Assembly: GCA_951213105.1 (NCBI GenBank)
Contig: OX578145.1
Span: 114,600,239 to 114,664,238, forward strand
DNA from: Amaurobius ferox
Taxonomy: Eukaryota; Arthropoda; Arachnida; Araneae; Amaurobiidae
Direction of reading: 5' to 3'
DNA length: 64,000 bases
The notes beneath the pieces were generated by a model that made no database searches, had not been told where the DNA came from, and worked only from the letters and a program-made list of their open reading frames with translations. Both the position numbers and the translations under genes were made by a program. Positions 21,585-33,454 of this stretch are shown here, piece by piece; the stretch's first letter is position 1, and each line of letters starts with the position of its first letter.

Positions 21585-22538
21585 AATTACATGTAATCAT
21601 AGATGAAAAAAAGACTACCATGAACTGAACTTACTAAGTAACATATTCTAATACGCAAGCAAGCATGTTGATTTTGAAAAACCTTGCTTTAAAAGTGAGT
21701 CCAAGTTGCCCAAAGCTGTATCTCGCTGAAATCTGCATTCAGCTCAGCTTCCGTGGATGCTGAATCATTAGATGTATGTGCAATGCAGTAAGCAAGAATT
21801 TCACTCACCACAATTCAGCTCAATTCAGCATGGCAGAGCTTTAGTGGATGTCAGGCCTAATTATGCAAAATACAATTTGTTCCATACAAAAGACAGTGAG
21901 TTTTTTGATTTAAATGATTGCTTCCACAAAAAATGTTCAGATTTTAATTTGTTACATTAATGCCCATATAAAATTATTTGTTTTTAGCCACATTTTTAAT
22001 TACTTGTCTTGCATTCTTTTATTGAGAAACTATGTGGCAATCACTTATTCGTAAACCGCAATAGAATTTGTTGCACCTTTTAATGACATATAAGTTTAAC
22101 TGCATATAAGTATATGTATGATATATATAATACACACACAAAATAAAATGCAACATTTTTTTTATTTCATGATAAATAAAAAAATAGCTACATTTTTGTA
22201 AGGTAAATACAAATAAAAAGTACAATAAAAGGTATAAAAAAGATTTATTTTTACATTTTAAATACAGATATTGGAAGCAAATGTATTGACATGAAGATGC
22301 ATTATTTACAAATGTTGCACACATAAGTAATGAAAATATTTTCTTTTATATAAAATAGCTTAATGAGTATAAATTCCAAAATTCCATAGGATCACAACCC
22401 ATTTTTTATTTGACAGTTAGCTTTTAGACAAATAATATAGAAAATGTAGATTTAAATATTATTTAAATATGGAGAAAATTGATGCCAAAGGGTCATCAAA
22501 AATATTAAGATAGAAATCAGTACTATAATTTTTATATA

Positions 22539-23007
22539 CAGTGGAAATTGGGGTTATAGAGAACCTAGCCTGGGATATAATGTACTAAATGCATTCTCCT
22601 GGTAGAAGATCTATGCATATAGTATAAATATGATTCTGTTTATGGTGAACTTTGGCTTATAGTAAACCATCTATATAATAATTTGTCTAACATGTTTTTG
22701 TCTTTTCAGACCCTCTAGAAACCTCTTAGTGACCTAGAATGCTGAATCTTTGCACGCTTATAGTATCGGCCAGCGGACAGAACCCAACAAAGCCGAATAT
22801 TTTATTCCCCCTTACAGGGGGCAGAGGAATTTGAAAGTCTTTACAGACCCTCCAGATACCTATAAAACTATATTTATTTACTCATTTATTTTATGTATTG
22901 CGACTTCTGAGTGGAAACTGATAAACACATTAAGTTTTATACAACTTATTTTAAAACAAAAGTTAAATTTAAATCCCTTGAGGATTTGTCATAATCAGTT
23001 CCCACTG
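22539..23007. mobile_element. Small TA-flanked MITE, Tigger/pogo-like ends
   Basis: The left end CAGTGGAAATTGGGGTTAT and right end in reverse complement CAGTGGGAACTGATTATG are partial inverted repeats, each next to TA. Length is 469 bp, with no transposase frame. The ends and the TA dinucleotide suit a pogo/Tigger-type non-autonomous element, although only about 12 of the first 17 positions match. Confidence 0.5.
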
Positions 23008-23556
23008 TATTCAAAAAGTTCACCCAAAACTTACACTTAAATTGATGGCATGCATAATCTTATTTTCTATATTGTAACTAAAAAGTAGGTAGACCCATTA
23101 AGTTCTATATGGCCTTTTTAGAACAAAATTTAAATTTCAATGTATTAAATATTGTTACAATATATATAACACTATAATAATATAGCATAATACAGTATTA
23201 TAATGTTAAAAAGATATCGGTCTCTATAATATTTGTGTATCAAAATATATGGCTTAACTGATTAGATGAGTATAAAGCATGTAATTATTAATACTGCAAA
23301 ATATGTTCTTCAAACATTATTTTATTACATATATAAAAAATATTTAAATTTTATGGAAGACTTAATTTAAATTTAGTTTATAGAAATATTTTATTTAAAT
23401 ATTTTTAATACTATAAATTATATTACACATCTATAATACCCATTAGTTTGCTGAATATCTATAGAGCAAATTAATAAGTAAAAATTCTTTGTTCAAAAGG
23501 TAAAACAAAGGATAAAGAACAATGTAATTAAGCACACATTTAATATACAATGAAGT

Positions 23557-24031
23557 ATACAGCTGTTTCAAGAATACGCTGGATCCCCTTCTTCACTAAA
23601 CAGATCAACTATACAAGTCATAAAGGAAATGGACACAAATGGAAGAAACAGAGAGATATATATATTCAAATTGGTGGATTTAGAGTCCACTTGAGAGAGC
23701 CAATCAAAGGAGAATGAAAAACAGCCCAGCCAATCTAAAATACAGATCTAACACAAGATTAAAGTACTAAAAATTTTAATCTTCTTGGGACATTTCTGTT
23801 AGGTTTGGGGATACTACAATCTTGTGTGTTAGTCCTATGTTTCAAATTGTCTGGGCTATTCTTTATTCTGCTTTCTGATTGGTTATCTTAGATGAACTAT
23901 GAAATCCACGGACTTAGGTTTATGTACTTCTGTTTCTTTCATATGTTCCCATTTCTTTTCTTGGCTGTGGCGTTTCTTGGTCTGCCTAACACTAAAGAAG
24001 GAAATCCAAAATATTCTCAAAACAGCTGTAT
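23557..24031. mobile_element. Foldback MITE, 475 bp
   Basis: ATACAGCTGTTTCAAGAATA at the left pairs with the right end (reverse complement ATACAGCTGTTTTGAGAATA). Pairing continues inward: CCTTCTTCACTA with TAGTGTTAGGC-side sequence, AAAGGAAATGG with CCATTTC, and GCCAATCAAAGGAGAATG with its counterpart near 23860. The arms therefore extend over most of the element. An inner hairpin (AGATTAAAGTACTAAAAATT, then TTAATCTTC) sits near the centre. The 88-codon frame at 23892-24158 is a by-product. Confidence 0.75.
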
Positions 24032-26340
24032 GCTGCATTGCATATTATTTAAGTTTTTGTTATCTATAGAGCTATTTAAATTTTTCAAACTTCTGATAGC
24101 TTATTTACAGAAAAAGGTAAAACTAAATTATAAATTTATTTATTTTTTTACTCCATAAGTAAAACAATGCATTGCCTATAGATTTAACAACATTGATTTA
24201 AATTTAAAATTTTTATCTTTATATTTTCTTAGATATATTCTAGACCAAATTTTAGTTTCCATTCTAATACATTAGAAAAATGATTACTACTATTGACCTT
24301 ACTATTATTTTAACTCATTGTTGGTGGGTGAAACTTGAGATCAACTTTATGAGAATCTAAAGTGCACTGTCACAGATAATAAGGATTAAACAATATTTTA
24401 TAAATGCATTAGATATTTTAATAATATTGAGTAAATGTAGTACAATGGAGAACAACCAATGCTGGAAAAAAGAGACAAGCATGTGGTTGGTGGTCAAATA
24501 AACCTATATGTGCTACTTTTATGTAATAATTTGTGTAAAATTTAACACATGAAAAGTATGAAACAATTATTTAACATGAAAGGTTCTGATGCACTAGCTA
24601 TTTTTGAACTTTTGTGAAAAGTTCTATAATTAAATGAACTTTTATTTTCGGAAAACACACTGTACCCGCACAAACAAATTGTATTGAAGAAGTGAGGGGT
24701 TACAGTGAGACTTTTGGAATGGCACTGTGCATCTGGCCTCTTCATTGATGTTGCATTGATGTTGTCCATTAAGCATTTAAGTATAAGATTTTTTTTAACC
24801 TTTTCACTACTGGTGTCCATGATCATGGACAAATGTTTCAATATTTATTATAAATTTGGATTTACATTTTCTTTTATTTCAACATATGTGTCTAACTGTT
24901 AGTCCTGCAGTGAGTTATTTAATCTACAGTTTGTTAGTAGGAAGGGCTCTCGAAATTTGAAAAGAAATTTAAAAAAAAAAACTATCACTCTGGAAACAAA
25001 TTAAAAACATTCTTATTGTTAAAGTACACCACAAGTATAGGTTTTGCATATCTTATTTTAGACAAAAATTTAAATTCACAGTTTTGAATGATTTTATATT
25101 TAAATAAAATATATTCGTGATCATGAACATTATAAAACTCATTAAATTTTAACACCAAAATTTTGCTATAACTTTTTTTTTTGCTTGCATATTTTGGTTG
25201 GTATAAAAAACATTTTTAAAATCACAGTTTTCATCACAGCACCATGTGGTACTAGTAGTGAAAGAGTTAAGGAAATTAATAATTGGAATTTTTAAGATTT
25301 ATCATTTTAACAGTTTGGTTTTTATATTTTGATGTACTGATTTTAAACATGTGTTCATTATTGATTATGAAAATGAATTATGATGTTATTCTGTATATTA
25401 CAAATTTAGCAACTGCATATAAAACAGATGGTTTTATACTTTGTCATTTTCAAAACGCACCTAAATTCATATTCTGACATTTCAGTCACTTCGTCAGCTT
25501 TTCATATGGGATGATTGTATATATATATATATGAATGATTTTTTTCATTCCACTTCACACTGCGCATCTGTTTCAGTAAAAACAGTTTATGGCATCAGTA
25601 TTTGAGTTTCCTGAAAACTGCTTTGAATGAAATTCATGAAAATATCACTTTGCGACAGGCTGTAGTGATGGGTAATAAATATTGTTTTTGCTGATGATTT
25701 GATCTTCAATGTATCTTTTAAGTTGCACCCGGAATTCTTGTACTGTTTGCCCAAGATGGAACATTGTCAAAACCAAAGATGACATTACCGTATGTACTGA
25801 TCATGAGAATTTCTATTGACACACACAGCAAGTTCATAAATATTCCAGGTTTCAACTGCAAAAAAAAGTTTCATTATACCAAATTTACAGGTTTTATAAC
25901 CAGAGTTGCTGAAAGTTTGTCGCCAGTTGCCAAATGGCGAATAAAATTTTTTAAACCACATGTCATTCTGGCAAGTCGATTTTTTGTGTAATCTTGGTTA
26001 TTTTTAAGCTAAATGGAAGGCGAGGTGAGTATTTCCATATGGGAAAAAAAACGAGACTTCATGCTTTTTTTTTTTTTTTTTTTTGCCAGTAAGTTTTAGT
26101 AGGTAGTTAGTAAAAAATTAGCTGTACCTGCCAAATTGTCTGGTAGGAATCTGAATACATTCAGCAACCCTGTTTGCAATAATTAAGGAAAAGGAAAAAT
26201 TATGCAAAGTAATTAAACACAAATTAGATTAAAATGGAGCATATATCTGTTACGAGGAGGAACTGAAAATGGATCCCCTTTATCGATATTAAAAAAGACC
26301 AACAAACCAAAAATCAAAAGGTTAAAATGGGCACAAATAT
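24032..26340. other. Region between the two genes, no gene supported
   Basis: Candidate place for the missing last SLC13 exon, but no minus-strand exon with a membrane segment, acceptor and stop was recognised. Near 25690-25770 (minus) a short frame reads FHLGQT-QEFRVQLKRYIE, faintly like a GIY-YIG endonuclease end of a Penelope-like element; too short to call. A T-run lies at about 26065-26085. Confidence 0.4.
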
Positions 26341-27258
26341 AAAAAAAAATCTGATGTGGGCAACACATGATTTTCCTTATATAATGTAATAAATTTACAA
26401 CTTTTACAGTAAAACAAATAGGTTTTCTTGTAGTAGATACTTATATTCTTTCCGAGATATTGAATTTTCGACAATTAGTCGTCATTTTCATTGATTTAGT
26501 GTCATTTTTATCCATTTGACGAGATTTTCGTTAATTTGGTAACATTTCAAAAAATCGCCCAAGTTGGCGACATTCCGCCAAAATCTCGCCAAGCGTTATG
26601 GACGAAGAAATAAGTTATTCTTACAGCAGATAAATGACTATTGGCGTTCAAATACAAAAGTATTACTCAAAGTATTTTTTTTTTTTTTATGAATGGAACG
26701 AGCTAGATCCACGAGAATGATGTCACCCAATTTATCGCATGGTATTACATATGAAAATTGAACATGTTTCTCAATAGAAATTTTTTTTTTATTTTATATA
26801 ACTTTTTGATAAGTTTTTTTAAAAATATGCAATATCTCGAGAACGGTTCATGTTAGCGTTCTAAAATTTATGTCAATCGTTTTCTAATGAAAAATTACAT
26901 AAGAAATGTCTATTTGCGTAACTTTATTAGCGATTTTGATTTTTTGACGAATTTTTCAAAATTTCACTCGAAAATTTAGGGGGGTTCTGAACATTCGATT
27001 GCGTATAAAAACAATAGGCTTCCAGTGTTTACGGATTGTGATTTTTGTACCAAATTTGGTTCGAATCGGTCCATTCGTTCGTCAGTTATCGTCTCCACAG
27101 ACTCGCTGACACACACACACACACACAGACATCACTTCAAAAATGTTTGATTCGCAATCAGGGATGCTTGAAACGTGCTCTCCCGTCGAAAACTCGAATT
27201 CGAATTTTCGACCCCGTCACAATACTTTCCTTATACATTATGTATATAAGGAAAGTAA
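26341..27258 (+). repeat. 0.9-kb interspersed repeat, copy A1
   Basis: Starts at AAATCTGATGTGGGCAACAC followed by ATGATTTTCCTTATATAATG. It ends in a palindromic tail, CTTTCCTTATACATTATG then TATATAAGGAAAGTAA. Internal landmarks shared by all copies are GTCGTCATTTTCATTGATTT, CAAGTTGGCGACATTCCGCC, GAACGAGCTAGATCCACGAG, TCTCGAGAACGGTTCATG, CCGTCGAAAACTCGAATTCG and a (CA)n stretch before GACATCACTTCAAAAATG. No open frame of length; class unknown. No clear target duplication was found by eye. Confidence 0.85.
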
Positions 27259-27399
27259 CTAGTAAGATATATATATATATATATATACCCATGCCTACAG
27301 TGGAGATGGATTCAAAGCTCCTCAATAAAAATATATAAAAAAACAAACAGAGGATAGTTTCAGAACCTACCAATTAGAAAGCGGAAACATAAAATAGCT

Positions 27400-27834
27400 C
27401 TATGCTTTCATATCAGTTGGGCTAACTCACAAATTGAAGTGTCACAAAACACAGAAGGGGGACCTATAGGGCTTGTTATCAAAGTTAGAATTGCATTCTA
27501 AATGCAGATAACAGCATCCATAGATTAGTTTCATACTTTTTATGTGCTCATCAGTATAGAAACTGCTATTTGCAATAGAAGCAAGAAACTTGTGATGGGC
27601 TACAATTGACAAAAAAAACACATCCACTATGCTTTCATATCAGTTGGGCTAACTCACAAATTGAAGTGTCACAAAACACAGAAGGGGGACCTATAGGGCT
27701 TGTTATCAAAGTTAGGATTGCATTCTAAATGCAGATAACAGCATCCATAGATTAGTTTCATACTTTTTATGTGCTCATCAGTATAGAAACTGCTATTTGC
27801 AATGGAAGCAAGAAACTTGTGATGGGCTACAATT
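27400..27834. repeat. 227-bp tandem duplication, nearly identical units
   Basis: The segment starting CTATGCTTTCATATCAGTTG at 27400 recurs at 27627. The first about 208 bases of each unit differ at only about two positions (TTAGAATTG/TTAGGATTG and AATAGAAGC/AATGGAAGC). A 19-base A-rich spacer separates the copies. The near identity implies a recent event, or an assembly artefact. A diverged relative lies at 58135-58275. Confidence 0.9.
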
Positions 27835-27836
27835 TT

Positions 27837-28802
27837 AAGAAATACTATGGAGACTGACCAATGCAGTCATGCTCTTCAGCCGGCTTCACATTTCATAAAG
27901 ATTGAATGTGGATGTGTTCATTGCAGCTTCATTCAGCCTGAGTTCAATCTTTATATAATTTGAAGCTGTCTGTGTGATATAACTGAATTTGTCAATTTTT
28001 ACAGCAATTTTCAAAATCGTAGCACATGCAGGTATTGGGTGTTCCATGCTCTGAACACATAAAAAGTGACTGTATGCAGTTTGTACATAATTATGTTGGT
28101 TAATTTTTTCTTGTCCTTTTCACAGTGTTTTGGCTTTTTTCTTAATCGCTAAATCAGTTTTGGAAAAAACTAGAATTTGCCAAAAGTCGTTTTGACTTTG
28201 GGTTTAGTGGCAATTTCTGTCTTTTTAACAATGATTCTTAATCAAGAAAGGCAGATTTGTTTTTCTTCAAAGAAATTTCAGTGTTTGAAGATGAACAGTT
28301 AAAATGCTACACAAGTCCACTCTATTGGTTAAAGAGCACATCAAGGTAGATAATTTATCAATATATGTAATGTACTTTACCCCAATGCACCCATTTAAGT
28401 GAAATGCTTGATTTTAATACTTAATGCTAATGTTGTTCCTGCGACCGTAAAGTTCTCATGCAATGGGCACAGGCATTGTCTAGTGCTAGTCAGTCGGAAG
28501 ATGGATAGTTTCAGTACCACAGAGACAAGAGTTCTTTACAAATATTTTAAAAATGTAGAATTTCATGAATGGCCTGAAAATGTTCCAAGATTTCTTCTAC
28601 ATAGATGCATCCATATATACATTTTGTTGAAAATGTGTTTTGTATTTTTACCATTTTGATATTTAATGCATGTATTTTACTACTTTCAATATATTTCTAT
28701 AATAGTGTATGCAGTTTTAGTGTAAAAAGGAATTCAGGTCAATAACATTCTGGTAAAGAAACTTCAACAGAAATATTGAGATAAAATAGAAAATGTACTC
28801 AC
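27837..28802. other. Sequence downstream of SLC13 exon I, no exon seen
   Basis: Searched on the minus strand for a final exon coding a hydrophobic helix and stop after the signature exon. None was recognised. Open frames such as 28399-28659 (+) carry no family motif. Confidence 0.4.
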
Positions 28803-28940
28803 CATATCCATTGTTTTCATGCCTCCAGCTTCATAAACTATGGCATTTGGCGGTGTGGCAACTGGCAACATGAAGGCAAAGGATGTTGATATTGTTACTG
28901 GGATCATTAGAAACATTGGGTGAATCTTCATTGCCACAGC
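28803..28940 (-). CDS. SLC13 transporter exon I (signature and TPPN motif)
   Basis: Forty-six codons in phase 0 between an acceptor (ATATTTAG) and a donor (GTGAGT). The peptide contains SFAFMLPVATPPNAIVYEAG, the diagnostic SLC13/sodium:sulfate symporter signature. In this family it lies in the second half of the inverted repeat, next to the substrate site and before the last membrane helix. The end MKTMDM corresponds to the KxxDM segment before that helix. Because the exon ends in a functional-looking donor with no stop, at least one more coding exon (about 30-45 codons) must lie further left. It was not found before the zinc-finger exons. Confidence 0.93.
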
Positions 28941-29331
28941 CTAAATATAAACAATAAAACAGGGAATAAATAATATTAAAATATATATAAATTCTTCAAA
29001 ATGGATTAATAACTTCAACTTCATTACTGTAAACTGCAACTTATAGAATGTAACGATTAAAAAAAATTGTATTCCAAATGTTTTCTGTGTATTTTTAGTC
29101 TACAATAATTGAAATAAAATATTTTTGCAGAACAAAACTTGGTTTAAGTTGTTAGATGTTTTGGTTGATATTTTGAAAGTAACTCTTATTCACCATACTA
29201 TGCTGGAAATTATTTTGTCTTTGCTAAAAATAAACCTTGCAAATTGGAACTGTATTTTTGTTTTAAAGCTAAATAAAATATAGTTTAAAAATTGGAAAAC
29301 TTTATTCCATGAAATGATTTGTAATTATCTA

Positions 29332-30603
29332 CACAGCCTGCCCATAAAAAGTCATGCAAGTTAATGCTTCGTTGGACCACCTTTAGCACAAATGACAGCA
29401 TGCGTTCGTTGTGTCTATCAGTTCATGTAATGTCTCAAATCTTATTTGTGGCCAGATTTTCCATAGCATTTTGCCAAGTTCCTTAGTTGATGAAGGAAGA
29501 GTGAAATGACTCCTTAGCTGCTTCTCCAGTATATCCCACAATGGGTTTGAGGTCAGGTCTTTGTGAAGGTCAGTTCAAGTGTGCTAATGAGGTCTCATGC
29601 TCCCCGAACCAATATTTCACAATTTTAGAGTGATGGATCATGACGTTGTTATCCTGAAATATGCCATTGCCCTCAGGGAAGAAAAATGCCATTGGTGGAA
29701 TAAGATGGACGAGATTCAATATGCTCAGATATTCAGTTGACTTCATTTTATTGCTGCATAGTGTTACTACACCTAGACCAGCCAATACCATAAACCCCCT
29801 GGGTTGGTCGTGTGGTCTGGGCCTTCAACCTAGACCAGCCAAAAAGAAATAACCCCAGATCATAACACTTCCTCTTGAGGCATGTACAGTGGGTACAGTA
29901 CAGGAAGGGTCCAATGCTTCATGCAATTTCCTTCCAATCCTGATGTGTCCATCATGTTGGAGAGAGTAAATTTGTACTCATGGGACCACATAATTCCCCC
30001 CATTGCTCAATAGTCCATTCTTTGTATTCCTTGGTGAATTGGAGTCTTTTTTCCCCGATTACTCTCAGTAACCAGTGATTTCCTCTTTGAAACACAGCTG
30101 CGGCTGCCCTTTGAGTTCTTGTCTCATCGTACAAGTAGAAATGGTCATACTTCCACTATTGAACATGGCTGTGAGTTCTAGGGTCAATTTTTTGCGATTC
30201 GATTTCCCTAAGCGTTTTAATGATCTTCTGTCATGATTATTTAGAACTTTTTTTTACCACACATTTTCCACAAAGTTGATAGTCTACTGCCATCTTTCCA
30301 AGATTTAGTAATACGCTGGACAGTTCGTAATCCAGTGCCAGTGATTTTAACAATCGTCATGCACGTCATTTGGAATTGGCACAGGCCAAGAATTTGGTCC
30401 TTTTTAAACTCTGACATCTTTTCCATGACTGTGTATAAATAATGTATGATCACTGTGAACTGATCAGCTGCACGCTGATGCTGTTACATTTAAAGATTGT
30501 ATTGCCTGCAGAATTATGTAAAATTTCAAAATGCATAACCACTTTATTCCTCCTTAATATTTGCGTGTTTCAACTTACAGTATGACTTATTTTTTGGCCA
30601 GTG
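29332..30603 (-). mobile_element. Tc1-like element, 1.27 kb, inactivated, with nested SINE tail
   Basis: TA-flanked ends pair as inverted repeats: CACAGCCTGCCCATAAAAAG TCATGC at left, and reverse complement CACTGGCCAAAAAATAAG TCATAC at right. On the minus strand, frames run in order: 30453-30241 (MSEFKKDQILGLCQF, then TGLRTVQRITKSW, the paired helix-turn-helix domain), 30134-29952 (middle, with a W-rich stretch), and 29791-29570 (NGIFQDNNVMIHHSKIVKYW, the second Asp region, and FGEHE). Stops and frameshifts separate them. It lies 3' of SLC13 exon H. Confidence 0.83.
29786..29827 (+). mobile_element. Micro-insertion of SINE tail (42 bp) with exact 15-bp target duplication
   Basis: The insert carries GGGTTGGTCGTGTGGTCTGG GCCTTCA, the same tail type as at 52186-52242. 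It is flanked by ACCTAGACCAGCCAA at 29771-29785 and again at 29828-29842, exact over 15 bases. It splits the Tc1-like transposase pseudogene. This is the cleanest example of a tail-only retroinsertion in the window. Confidence 0.82.
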
Positions 30604-30605
30604 TA

Positions 30606-32930
30606 TAAATCATGCAAGAACAATTTAATTTTTATTCGGCTAGATATATTTCCACTTAATAATAAGGAATTGCTTAAAGCTGAAAAGAGCCCTTTAATGA
30701 CTTACACTATTAAAAGTCTGATGTGTGGTACCCATTATATGATTTTGCCTATAAATAACCAAATCTTGATTTTTTGGAAAATAAAAGTTGGTTTTCGAAG
30801 ACTCCACATAATATCTATAGGCTTATTATTACTGATTAAAATGAACCTACCCACAATCGGAAATCGCTTGATTCTTTCAAGAGATATTACACTTCATGTG
30901 TTGTTCTGTATGCAAAATAAAATTTCTAATATTTTGAGAAATGCTCATGATAATCCCTAAGACATTGTTTCAATTCATTCCTGATTAAAAGTACTTACAA
31001 ATCATCCAGCTATTTGACAATGATCCTATTTAAATTTTATTATAATTTTTTTCATTTTAAACCTTCGCAATAATAATAATTTCCGTGCAATGTCTCAAGA
31101 GCACATGTTAACATCCTATAAATTATGTCATTCCCTTTTAAATAAAAGAAGTACATACAAAATGGCTATTTGTTTAGGAATTTTTAACATATTTATTTTT
31201 TAGTTTTTCGAATTTTAACAAAAATGTTTGAGAAATTCAAAGATTGCCTCTTATTGGACCTCTCAGAAACTCAAACGCTTCTGTAACTGACTGGTTGAAA
31301 TAATCGTATAAAATTTTGTTTGGTTAGCTTAATTAGTTTGAAACAGGTATGCCTATACACAAACATCATTAAAGAGATGGTTGATTAATATTCAGGAATG
31401 TTCAAAAGTATAAATTGAGTCGAATTTTTAACCCCATTACAATACTTTCCCTTAATATATACTATGTATTGTAAAAATAGGACTATAAAGTAGGTTAAAA
31501 TGGGTAGTAAAAGGTTCTCATACTCCACCTAGATGCTCTCTTTCTAAGATTTTCTAATTCTTGATATTATGTTATTTAATAATAAAAGCCTTATTATATT
31601 ATTGATAGATACTCTATATTTTAAATTAATAAGAGTTTAAAAAAAATTATCCTTTCTTTGAAGGAAAGAAAGTTTAGAAAAATTCAAATTGATGCGATTT
31701 CACTACATTAAAATGTGAAAATGTGCTCAAATTAATGAGTATTTACTACATTAAAATGTGAACATGCCATTCAGTTGATGTGAATTTGTTAAAGAAAAAT
31801 GAAAGGGTTTGTGTAACAGCATATTTCTTATACAAAATAAAATGGGGACTGAAGCTTAAGCTTCATTATAAATCTGCCACTGACTTGTATGTAAGATTTC
31901 TGTCAAGACAATACATCCAGTATATTATAAATGAAGTTTTGTTGTAACCCGTTTACTATAACTGTTTTCCATCATATGGCTAAAAGTTTGATAATTATCT
32001 ATTTTGCATCTGTTGAGCTTTAAAAAAATAGTAAATGAGATAGATATACAGTATTCGTTTAGAATACAATCTGTTTGTTCTATATGTTTTTCAACATTGT
32101 TAAGATTTCATATAAATGTAAATTTTTCATTTCTGCCATCCCCCCCCCCCTTCTCCTTGTGATGAGTTGAGTTTTTATCCTCTTATTAAATGAGTATAAA
32201 ACATTATTTAGGAAATTATGATTAACTTTAAAAAACCCCTTATTTATAAAAAAATCTTAATGGTATCATTTTGCAAAATTGCTGATACATGTTTGTCTCT
32301 AAGAATCTATGACATTAAATGATGATGTGCAAAAAGCTTCTCTTTTCAACCATTACATAACAACAATGATTTTTAGTCAGTTGAAGAACACCAGAGTTCT
32401 TTTCCACATCTATTTGATATTTTGGAATTTTGCTAGTAATGGGTAAATAAAACATATAATTTTATTACACATTTTTGATGAATATATTTATTATCTGTCA
32501 TTTCTGATATGTATTTAGTTATTATTAATGTGAATGAAAATTTAAAAATCCTGTGTTTCCTGTTAAAGCATGAAAGTGAGTTATGCATAATACATACTTT
32601 TTTTTTTTCTAATGTTAGTTTTGATTTTCTTGTTCAGTAAAAAGAAACTCATATGTTATTTCTAACACTGAAACATAATGAATATGCATTAAAATTCCAT
32701 TAATCATATTAAACAGCCCTGTTATCTATTAGAAATCTATTCGAAGAATTTGAAATATTCAATGATTTCCAAGAATTTATTGGCTAAGTAAAAGTTTCTA
32801 GAAACAGAAACTATAAAATAAAAAAATATATATTTTAGAACCTGAAAATTGGCACTTATCAGATATTCAAACGTATATAAATTTTCTAATGAGAAAAAGA
32901 ACAAAGATTACTCAATATCAATGTCAAAGA
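30606..32930. other. Intron of SLC13 with a diverged 0.9-kb repeat copy
   Basis: Between exons I and H. About 31030-31480 keeps phrases of the 0.9-kb family in order (CCGTGCAATGTCTCAAGAG, AAATTATGTCATTCCC, GAATTTTTAACCCCATTAC then AATACTTTCCCTTA). It is therefore an old copy in + orientation. The 120-codon frame at 30601-30960 (+) has no recognisable domain. The rest is AT-rich. Confidence 0.5.
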
Positions 32931-32936
32931 ACTTAC

Positions 32937-33098
32937 CAGTTCCGCCACTACTGGTAACAGAACATTTGCTGTAGCCACATTGCTTGTGAACTCCGTGACG
33001 ATGGCAGTCATGATGGATAGAAGAGCGACAACAGCTAATGGTGATGAGATGTTCAGCGAAAGCAATTGATGTGTCACCCACTTAGACAGGCCCGATTT
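32937..33098 (-). CDS. SLC13 transporter exon H (second SN motif)
   Basis: Fifty-four codons, phase 0 at both ends, acceptor TTTACAACAG, donor GTAAGT. It holds TAIVTEFTSNVATANVLLPV. In this family the SNV motif is the second of two Ser-Asn elements that form the sodium and carboxylate site (SNT and SNV in animal transporters). The preceding segment (SLNISSPLAVVALLSIMTAI) is a membrane helix. The join to exon G is exact: SLAAASE is followed by KSGLSKW, where relatives read GSExSGLSxW. Confidence 0.95.
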
Positions 33099-33454
33099 CT
33101 GTTGTAAAGGAATTGGTATAAAATTAAACATTAGGTTAAAATCTTAGTTTATTTTAATTTTAATTAAAATTTTGCCACATTACTTTAAAGCTGTTCTAAA
33201 AAATCTGCAATATTCAACTGACCAAACCTGCATAAAATTCTATTTAGAACCCAATGTGAGTTGTATAGGGGAGAAGAGGGCACCTTTAAACACCCTGAAT
33301 ATTTTCTTTAAAATAAATATTGATGTTTAGATATAAATGACAGCATGTTACTGGTCTTGTAATGCAACAAAGTAGCAAAAATTCTACCAATTTTCCTGGA
33401 TACTGTTGTCTGAGCAAGGTATGTATTTTTTTCCTCTCTTGAATCTAGACTTAT

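Noticed and set aside
25690..25770. GIY-YIG endonuclease fragment of a Penelope-like element (minus strand)
   Set aside because: Only about 20 residues with a faint FHLGQT motif; too short to support a call.
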